Origin: Sutterella sp.
GTDB taxonomy: Bacteria > Pseudomonadota > Gammaproteobacteria > Burkholderiales > Burkholderiaceae_F
Direction of reading: 5' to 3'
Length of the DNA: 12,865 bases
NCBI GenBank assembly: GCA_019418605.1
Contig: DYBN01000052.1
Location: 1-12,865 of the forward strand
The notes under the pieces are model-generated. The model was not told the origin of the DNA and did no database searches. It worked only from the letters and a program-made list of their open reading frames with translations. Positions 7,683 to 12,865 of the stretch are shown here, in pieces. A program made the translations under genes and the position numbers. Each line of letters opens with the position of its first letter. The stretch's first letter is position 1.

Positions 7683-8912
7683 ATGTCGGTCAATCTCACC
7701 GCTCCCGACCCCAAAACGATTTTTCCCGTCGACGGCGTGCAGCTCGGCACGGCCATGGCGGGCATCCGCAAGCCGGGGCGCCGCGACGTGATGGTGATGC
7801 GCTTTTGCGAGGGCGCCAAAGCGGCCGGGGTCTTTACGCAGAACCGCTTTGCCGCCGCCCCCGTGCGCGTGTGCCGCGAGCATCAGACGATGACGCATGA
7901 CATTCGCGCGCTTGTGGCCAACACGGGCGTGGCAAACGCGGGCACGGGCGAGCCGGGCTTGCGCGACAGCCGCTTGACCTGCCAAAAACTGGCCGACCTT
8001 GCGGGCTGCCCCGTGGAACAGACCCTTGTCTTTTCCACGGGCGTCATCATGGAGCCGCTGCCGATGGAGAAGCTCCTCTCCGGCGTTGAGGCGGCCTTTG
8101 GCGATTTGGCGCCCGACCATTGGCTAGAAGCCGCGCAGGCCATCATGACGACCGACACGGTCTGCAAGGCCGTCTCGACCAAGGCCTGCATCGACGGCAC
8201 GCTCGTGACCGTCACCGGCATCAGCAAGGGCTCGGGAATGATCGAGCCGCACATGGCGACGATGCTCGGGTTCATCACGACCGACGCGGCCGTCTCGGGC
8301 GACGTGCTCTCCTACGTGGTCAAGGCGGCGGCCGACAGAAGCTTTAACCGCATCACGGTCGACGGCGACACGAGCACCAACGACAGCTTCGTTTTGATTG
8401 CCACGGGGAGGGCCGCGATGTCCCCCATTGAGAGCACGACCGATCCGAGAGCCGCCGCGCTCATCGAGGCCGTGAGCACGGTGGCAACCAAGCTTGCCCA
8501 GAGCATGATCCGCGACGGCGAGGGCGCCACCAAGTTCATCACGATCAAGGTCGAGGGCGCCCGCACAAACGACGAGGCCCTGAAGGTGTGCTACGCCGTG
8601 GCGCACTCGCCCCTTGTGAAGACCGCCTTTTTTGCCTCCGACCCCAACCTCGGGCGCATTCTCGCGGCGGTGGGCAACGCTGGCATCGCGGACCTCGACA
8701 GCCGCGGCGTGTCGCTGTGGCTCGATGACGTCCTCGTTGCTTCAAAGGGCGGGCGCCATCCGGACTATCGCGAGGAAGAGGGCGTGGCCGTGATGGCCAA
8801 GCCCGAAATCGTCGTGCGCATTGATCTCGGGCGCGGCGGCGCCTCCGAGACCGTCTGGACCACCGACTTGTCGCACGAGTACGTGCGCATCAACGCCGAG
8901 TACAGAAGCTAA
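7683..8912 (+). CDS. argJ: Bifunctional glutamate N-acetyltransferase / amino-acid acetyltransferase ArgJ
   Basis: A 409-residue ArgJ, normal length. It transfers the acetyl group from N-acetylornithine to glutamate (EC 2.3.1.35), closing the cyclic arginine pathway, and in bifunctional forms also makes N-acetylglutamate from acetyl-CoA (EC 2.3.1.1), in the cytoplasm. The precursor cleaves itself before a Thr that becomes N-terminal nucleophile; here this is Thr193 in KGSGMIEPHMATML, with His190 where many family members have Asn. The oxyanion-hole Thr-Gly is at 119-120. The C-terminal stretch SDPNLGRILAAVGNAG and the final EYRS are typical of the family. AAGGAG (7668-7673) lies 9 bases before the ATG and fixes the start. 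It leads a same-direction group with the DUF815 ATPase and Nudix genes, as is common in Betaproteobacteria. Bifunctionality cannot be judged from sequence alone. Confidence 0.97.
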   Translation: MSVNLTAPDPKTIFPVDGVQLGTAMAGIRKPGRRDVMVMRFCEGAKAAGVFTQNRFAAAPVRVCREHQTMTHDIRALVANTGVANAGTGEPGLRDSRLTCQKLADLAGCPVEQTLVFSTGVIMEPLPMEKLLSGVEAAFGDLAPDHWLEAAQAIMTTDTVCKAVSTKACIDGTLVTVTGISKGSGMIEPHMATMLGFITTDAAVSGDVLSYVVKAAADRSFNRITVDGDTSTNDSFVLIATGRAAMSPIESTTDPRAAALIEAVSTVATKLAQSMIRDGEGATKFITIKVEGARTNDEALKVCYAVAHSPLVKTAFFASDPNLGRILAAVGNAGIADLDSRGVSLWLDDVLVASKGGRHPDYREEEGVAVMAKPEIVVRIDLGRGGASETVWTTDLSHEYVRINAEYRS

Positions 8913-8946
8913 AGGCAACGCACAAATTTATCGACACGGTGCGCAG

Positions 8947-8972
8947 AAGGGGCTCCGCGAGCGGAGGCCCTT
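8947..8972 (+). other. Strong intercistronic stem-loop between argJ and the ATPase gene
   Basis: Arms AAGGGGCTCCG (8947-8957) and CGGAGGCCCTT (8962-8972) pair with one mismatch around the loop CGAG, and flanking GCGC sequences can extend the stem. There is no T-run, so termination is doubtful. It may slow 3' decay of the argJ message or set relative expression of the two genes. Confidence 0.5.
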
Positions 8973-8999
8973 GCGCGCGCCGCAAACGGGAGAAGAAGG

Positions 9000-9884
9000 T
9001 TGACTGAGGAGACTGAAAAACTTTTTGCCGAGGCGCTCAGGCGCCTTCTTGCCATGATGCCCGGCAGGACCGAAGACTTTGACTGGTCGCAGCCCGCGTA
9101 CCGCTGGGTGCGGCGCCGGGTGCTCGGCACCGACGTGGGGGCCTTGGAGCCCGTCGAGCACTTCGCCGCGGTTGACCTTGACACGCTGCTTCACATCGAG
9201 CGGCAGAAAAACCTCATCGTGCGCAACACCGAGGCCTTTGTGCGGCGGCTGCCCGCCAACAACGTGCTGTTAACGGGCGCGCGCGGCACGGGCAAGAGCT
9301 CTCTTATTCGCGGGTGCCTCACGCGCTTTTACCCCGAGGGACTGCGCTTGATTGAGGTCTCCAAGGAGGATCTGTGCGACCTCTTTGAGATCGTGCGCGC
9401 CGTGCGCGGCAGAAGCGAGCGCTTCATCGTCTTTTGCGACGACCTCTCCTTTGAGTTTGCCGAGGGCGGCTACAAGGCGCTCAAGGCAGCCCTTGACGGC
9501 TCGGTTGCCGCGGGAGGCGACAACATCGTGGTCTACGCCACGAGCAACCGGCGCCACCTCATGCCCGAGCCCGCAAGCGACAATCTGGGCGCGCACCTCG
9601 ACGAAGACGGGGAGCTGCACCCGGGCGAAGTTTTGGAAGAAAAGCTCTCGCTTGCCGAGCGCTTTGGCCTGTGGCTCAGTTTTTACCCCTTCTCGCAGGA
9701 GCAGTACCTTGCGGTGATCGACGAGAGCCTTGAGATGCTAGGCGTAGAGAAGGCCCTGCGCGACTCCGAGAGCCTGCGCCTTGAAGCGCTTCAGTTTGCC
9801 ATCGAGCGCGGCGGCAGAAGCGGGCGCGTGGCGGGGCAGTTTGCCCGTATGGTCGCCTCGCGCGAGAAGCTCAAGGCCGGTTGA
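9000..9884 (+). CDS. DUF815 family AAA+ ATPase
   Basis: A 294-residue protein, the normal size for DUF815 ATPases, which are typically found next to argJ and a Nudix gene in Betaproteobacteria; their function is not established. The N-terminal 80 residues form an all-helical lead-in. Walker A GARGTGKS is at 93-100 (Lys99), Walker B FIVFCDDLSFE at 142-152 (Asp147, Asp148), and a sensor-1-like ATSNRRHL follows. The late segment RSGRVAGQFAR looks like the lid/sensor-2 region. It starts at TTG 9000, right after the purine-rich run AGAAGAAGG (8991-8999). That spacing is too short to be ideal, but no better in-frame start exists before the Met codons near residue 19, and the TTG start gives the expected length. 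It ends 46 bases before the preferred start of the Nudix gene, in the same direction, consistent with an operon. Confidence 0.88.
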   Translation: MTEETEKLFAEALRRLLAMMPGRTEDFDWSQPAYRWVRRRVLGTDVGALEPVEHFAAVDLDTLLHIERQKNLIVRNTEAFVRRLPANNVLLTGARGTGKSSLIRGCLTRFYPEGLRLIEVSKEDLCDLFEIVRAVRGRSERFIVFCDDLSFEFAEGGYKALKAALDGSVAAGGDNIVVYATSNRRHLMPEPASDNLGAHLDEDGELHPGEVLEEKLSLAERFGLWLSFYPFSQEQYLAVIDESLEMLGVEKALRDSESLRLEALQFAIERGGRSGRVAGQFARMVASREKLKAG

Positions 9885-9930
9885 GCAACATTGACCAACA
9901 GTGACCGAATCTGACCGGAGGGCGGCGGGA

Positions 9931-10785
9931 TTGGATCGCATCATTGAAGTGGCCGTGGGCGTCATTGTTGTTGAGGCTCCCAAGGCACGGGAAGCGGGTG
10001 AGGCCGACTCGCACAATGACTCGCACAAAGAGGCGCCCCGCGCCGTGCTTCTTGCTTCGCGCCCGGCGGGCAAGGTCTGCGCGGGTTTCTGGGAATTCCC
10101 CGGCGGCAAGCTCGAGCCCGGCGAGACGCCAGCGCAGGCTTGCGCGCGCGAGCTCTTTGAAGAGCTTGGCATCGAGCGCTGCACGCCCGAGCCTTGGTTT
10201 GTCATGGAGCACGTCTATCCCCACGGGCACGTGCGGGTGCACTTTCTGCGCATCCGCGACGTCGACTGCGTGAGCGCGCCCGTCGTTGCCCGCGAGGGGC
10301 AGGAGGTGGCGCTTGTCTCTTTGTCCGACTTGCGGTCAATGAGAAAGCTCCTGCCGATGGTCGAGATCGTCGTGCACCGCGCCGAGCTGCCCGACGTGCT
10401 TGTTCTTGCAACGGATGAGTCACAAGCGTGCATGCGCGCTCTGCCCTTTGACGTTGACAAGGCCCGCGCCCTTTTGGGGCGCAGTCTGCGCGCTGCGGTT
10501 TATGGTGAGTCGGGTTTTGCGCTTGACTGCGCCAAGGCCCTTGATCTGCCGCTTTTGCACGAGCGGGCTGCAATGATTGCGCGTGCCGAGGATGCTTCGC
10601 ACCGGCTTGCGCAGGACGTGGTGTTCGGGCTTGCCGGCCCCGAGACGGCAGAGGCAATCACCATGCCGAGACTGCCCTATTACGTCGTGCTTGAGGCCCG
10701 GGAGGCGCCCCGGGGGCGGGCGTTTGTTGAAAAGCTAAAGGACGTCTGCAGCCGCGGCGCGCAGGGCATTGCACTGCGCTGTTAG
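9931..10785 (+). CDS. Nudix hydrolase fused to a degenerate ThiE-like domain
   Basis: A 284-residue protein. The preferred start is TTG 9931 because GGAGGG (9917-9922) lies 8 bases upstream and MDRIIEVAVGVI is a normal MutT beginning. GTG 9901, ten codons earlier, has no ribosome binding site. The Nudix box matches the consensus fully: Gly59, Glu65, Arg73-Glu74-Leu75, Glu77-Glu78, Gly80-Ile81, preceded by FWEFPGGK. MutT-type enzymes remove oxidised nucleotides such as 8-oxo-dGTP. An unusual insertion at about 16-37 separates the first two strands and contains a duplicated four-residue unit (DSHN-DSHK). The C-terminal part (about 150-284) corresponds to the thiamine-phosphate-synthase-like barrel fused to MutT in related bacteria. 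It ends with a GAQGIALR segment typical of ThiE C-termini, but is short and lacks recognisable thiamine-substrate motifs. I therefore doubt thiamine synthesis. Confidence 0.87.
   Translation: MDRIIEVAVGVIVVEAPKAREAGEADSHNDSHKEAPRAVLLASRPAGKVCAGFWEFPGGKLEPGETPAQACARELFEELGIERCTPEPWFVMEHVYPHGHVRVHFLRIRDVDCVSAPVVAREGQEVALVSLSDLRSMRKLLPMVEIVVHRAELPDVLVLATDESQACMRALPFDVDKARALLGRSLRAAVYGESGFALDCAKALDLPLLHERAAMIARAEDASHRLAQDVVFGLAGPETAEAITMPRLPYYVVLEAREAPRGRAFVEKLKDVCSRGAQGIALRC
10006..10029 (+). repeat. 12-bp tandem duplication inside the Nudix gene
   Basis: GACTCGCACAAT (10006-10017) is followed directly by GACTCGCACAAA (10018-10029), identical in 11 of 12 bases. It stays in frame and encodes DSHN-DSHK in a polar insertion of the Nudix fold. 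It looks like recent slippage. Confidence 0.85.
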
Positions 10786-10884
10786 GAGCGTGTGCATTGC
10801 TTCAGACTTGGCAAAGGGCCCTTGGAAAAACGCCTTTTGACTGGCTCAACAGGAATTTCGCTAAATTTAGGAGAATCGACTGCC

Positions 10885-11145
10885 ATGATGGTGAAGTGTC
10901 CAACTTGCCGCAAGCTGCATGAGTACGACGTCAACAGCCCTTTCAGGCCATTTTGCAGCGAGCGCTGCCGTCTGATTGATCTCGGACAGTGGGCAAGCGA
11001 CGCCTACGTCATTCACGGTGTTCCCGGCTCGGCTGATCCGGATCTCATCGTCGAGCAGCTCGAGAAAATGAAGGCGCAGGAAAGCGATGAAGCCGAGCAG
11101 GAGGCGGCGCCGCGAAAAGGAGCCAAAAGACGCCGATCCCGCTAA
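10885..11145 (+). CDS. yacG: DNA gyrase inhibitor YacG
   Basis: An 86-residue small zinc protein. Cys5-x2-Cys8 (KCPTCRK) and Cys24-x3-Cys28 (FCSERC) form the zinc site, followed by the signature RLIDLGQWASDAYVI, which fixes the family. In E. coli YacG binds the GyrB C-terminal region and blocks DNA binding by gyrase. The ATG at 10885 is chosen because the protein then starts at the usual place just before the first Cys pair; AGGAG lies at 10869-10873, rather far (11 bases) upstream. The frame is open further up to 10792, but that extension has no family support. The C-terminal tail is acidic, then ends in a very basic stretch (KGAKRRRSR). The gene follows the Nudix gene after a 99-base gap, probably in the same transcript. 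The expected neighbours zapD and coaE are not next; an accessory ATPase gene follows instead. Confidence 0.95.
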   Translation: MMVKCPTCRKLHEYDVNSPFRPFCSERCRLIDLGQWASDAYVIHGVPGSADPDLIVEQLEKMKAQESDEAEQEAAPRKGAKRRRSR

Positions 11146-11348
11146 AAATTCGGTTGCACGCAGGCACAAACATTGCTACCGGATGTCTTCGTTTTGCTCG
11201 AGCCCTTCAAGAAACATGAGGATCAGAAGGGCGACTGCGTGCGGCGAGCATTGCGTCAGGAGTTGAGAGCTTGCAAGACAAAACCGATGCGGCTTGTGCC
11301 GATAAAATGGAAAGAAGCTGATTTTTCTCCGCTTTACGCAGGGTTTCC

Positions 11349-12865
11349 ATGCCTTTGGTAAATATCCAAGACCTTCCGTTGGGAAATTCGAACTTCACAA
11401 GCATTCGGAAGAACAACGACAGATACGTCGACAAGACGAAGATGATCTACGCGTTGTGTCGCCGTGGGTCGTCAAAGGTATTCCTCGCCCGCCCGCGGCG
11501 TTTTGGCAAGTCGCTTCTTGCATCCACCTTTGCCTCGCTTTTTGAGTACGGTCTGCGCGACTTCCAAGGGCTTGCCATTGAATCACTCTGGAGGGACAAA
11601 ACCTATCCCGTCGTTCGTTTGGACTTTTCTGAACTCAACGGGTTCGGGAACGCCGCCAGGTTTCAAACTCTGTTTGAAAATCTGCTCAGGCGGCAATTTG
11701 GCATGGCGGGATTTTCCTGCGCGCAGGACGCAGACTTGGTCGGACAGCTGAGCGTTTGGCTGCAAAGTCTGCAAGAAAATGAACTGGTGCTGATCGTTGA
11801 CGAGTACGACGCGCCCCTGACAGCGAGCCTTCATCAGCCGGATCTTTTTGCATTCATTCAGGGCCTGCTGAGTCAGTTTTATTCCACGATCAAGGCGCAG
11901 TCGCGCTGTCTGCGGTTCTTTTTCATGACGGGCGTCACGAAGCTCTCCAACACCGGCATCTTCTCGGGCTTCAACAACTTGGAGGACATTTCCCTGCAGG
12001 CGGAATTCGGCACGCTCCTGGGCTATACCGAAGAGGAAATTCTTGCGTATTTTGGTCCGTATCTGGAGAGGGCGGCGCAAGAGCTTGGACTCACCGAACG
12101 CGCTTTGCTGGAGAGCCTTCGGGCCAACTACGACGGCTTTTGTTTTGACCGCAAGGCAAGCACGCATGTCTACTGTCCCTGGTCGGTGCTTAACTTCTTG
12201 GACAACCCCGGCGAGGGGTTCCAAAACTATTGGTACGCAAGCGGCGGGCAGCCTTCCGTGCTCGTGAATTATCTGCAGAACCATCAGCTCGAAAACCCGA
12301 CGGCCTTTGATGAGCCGCTGCTGCTTGAAACCGATGTTCTGGAGGCGGCGCGGCACTACGATGCACTCTCGCTGCCCGCGTTGCTCACGCAGGCGGGCTA
12401 CCTCACCATCAAGGATGCGCCTGCAGAGGGTTACCTGAGCCTTGGCTATCCCAACCGGGAGGTGCGCCGCTCCATGGCAAGGCTCTATGCCGGGGAGCTT
12501 TTGCACGGCGCCGACCGCCGCAGGATCGAGATTCTCAAGCTAAAGCAGGCACTGCAAGAGGGAGACCTCAAGGAGACCGTTCGAGTCCTCAACTTGGTCT
12601 TCAACGCCATCGACTATGCGCGCTATCCCGTGACCGACGAAGCGGCGTGCCGAAGTTTCCTGCAGGTGCTTTTCATCGGGGCGGCGATGCTCCCGCAGGT
12701 CGAGGTGCACACGGCGCACGGGCGCAGCGATTTGGAGCTTGAGGTTGGAGATCAGCGCTGGGTTTTTGAGATCAAGTTTGCCCGCAAGCCGCAGGAGGCC
12801 GATGCACTTCTTGCCGAAGGCCTCCGTCAGATGCAGTCTCGCGAATACGGACAGACCGCGCACGG
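11349..12865 (+). CDS. AAA-ATPase-like / DUF1703 PD-(D/E)XK nuclease-like protein, 3' end outside window
   Basis: At least 505 residues, open to the last base with no stop. ATG 11349 is the first ATG after an in-frame TGA at 11319, with GCAGGG close upstream. The N-terminal ATPase domain (AAA-ATPase_like type) opens with LPLGNSNFTSIR, then YVDKT, Walker A RPRRFGKS (48-55, Lys54) and Walker B LIVDEYD (148-154). MTGVTKLS (193-200) and NYDGFCF (260-266) are also family hallmarks. The C-terminal DUF1703 domain keeps a full PD-(D/E)XK set: Asp461 in GRSDLELE and Glu474-Ile-Lys476 in VFEIKFA. Such genes are abundant and often multicopy in Bacteroides, clostridia and gut proteobacteria; their function is unknown, and links to DNA processing or defence are speculation. 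It sits where the housekeeping cluster breaks off and looks less GC-rich than secA, suggesting horizontal gain. The gap 11146-11348 before it holds no feature I can support. Confidence 0.92.
   Translation, partial: MPLVNIQDLPLGNSNFTSIRKNNDRYVDKTKMIYALCRRGSSKVFLARPRRFGKSLLASTFASLFEYGLRDFQGLAIESLWRDKTYPVVRLDFSELNGFGNAARFQTLFENLLRRQFGMAGFSCAQDADLVGQLSVWLQSLQENELVLIVDEYDAPLTASLHQPDLFAFIQGLLSQFYSTIKAQSRCLRFFFMTGVTKLSNTGIFSGFNNLEDISLQAEFGTLLGYTEEEILAYFGPYLERAAQELGLTERALLESLRANYDGFCFDRKASTHVYCPWSVLNFLDNPGEGFQNYWYASGGQPSVLVNYLQNHQLENPTAFDEPLLLETDVLEAARHYDALSLPALLTQAGYLTIKDAPAEGYLSLGYPNREVRRSMARLYAGELLHGADRRRIEILKLKQALQEGDLKETVRVLNLVFNAIDYARYPVTDEAACRSFLQVLFIGAAMLPQVEVHTAHGRSDLELEVGDQRWVFEIKFARKPQEADALLAEGLRQMQSREYGQTAH

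Noticed and set aside
10837..10867. TTGACT ... TAAATT as a yacG promoter
   Set aside because: Spacing is 19 bases and the start point would fall at or beyond the ribosome binding site at 10869-10873.

Overview
The window looks like a piece of a GC-rich betaproteobacterial chromosome, most likely order Burkholderiales. The gene order secA, argJ, DUF815 ATPase, Nudix/ThiE-like, yacG, with a dciA-like gene divergent from secA, is the arrangement I associate with that group. A Tat-exported fumarate-reductase-like flavoprotein and a TtrR/FixJ-type regulator would fit Sutterellaceae. That family-level placement is inference from gene content; no rRNA is present to confirm it.

Layout. Positions 1-255 hold a stem-loop and no convincing gene. 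At 256-1749 lies an exported FAD-dependent reductase. At 1803-1881 there is a nested set of inverted repeats with two near-identical operator-like palindromes. They sit just upstream of a DUF4143-type AAA ATPase (1908-2999), whose apparent original start is cut off by an in-frame TAG. A dciA/DUF721 gene lies on the minus strand (3054-3545). Divergent from it is a FixJ-type response regulator that has lost the N-terminal part of its receiver domain (3644-4192). A 303-base leader with a TATAAT box, palindromes and an intrinsic terminator precedes secA (4496-7177), which ends in a branched terminator. A second long leader (7178-7682) with a TATAAT box and competing hairpins precedes argJ (7683-8912). 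The DUF815 ATPase (9000-9884), a Nudix/degenerate ThiE-like protein (9931-10785) and yacG (10885-11145) follow in the same direction. The window ends inside a large AAA-ATPase/PD-(D/E)XK nuclease-like gene (from 11349) that stays open to the last base.

How it fits together. The centre is housekeeping: SecA drives protein export, ArgJ makes N-acetylglutamate and recycles acetyl groups in arginine synthesis, the Nudix protein is a probable nucleotide-pool sanitiser, YacG restrains gyrase, and DciA loads replicative helicase. The core is flanked by accessory material: two unrelated orphan ATPase/nuclease-fold genes, an exported reductase without a visible electron-donor partner, and a truncated regulator. 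The least explained parts are the double palindrome and amber codon at the DUF4143 gene, and the two structured leaders before secA and argJ.
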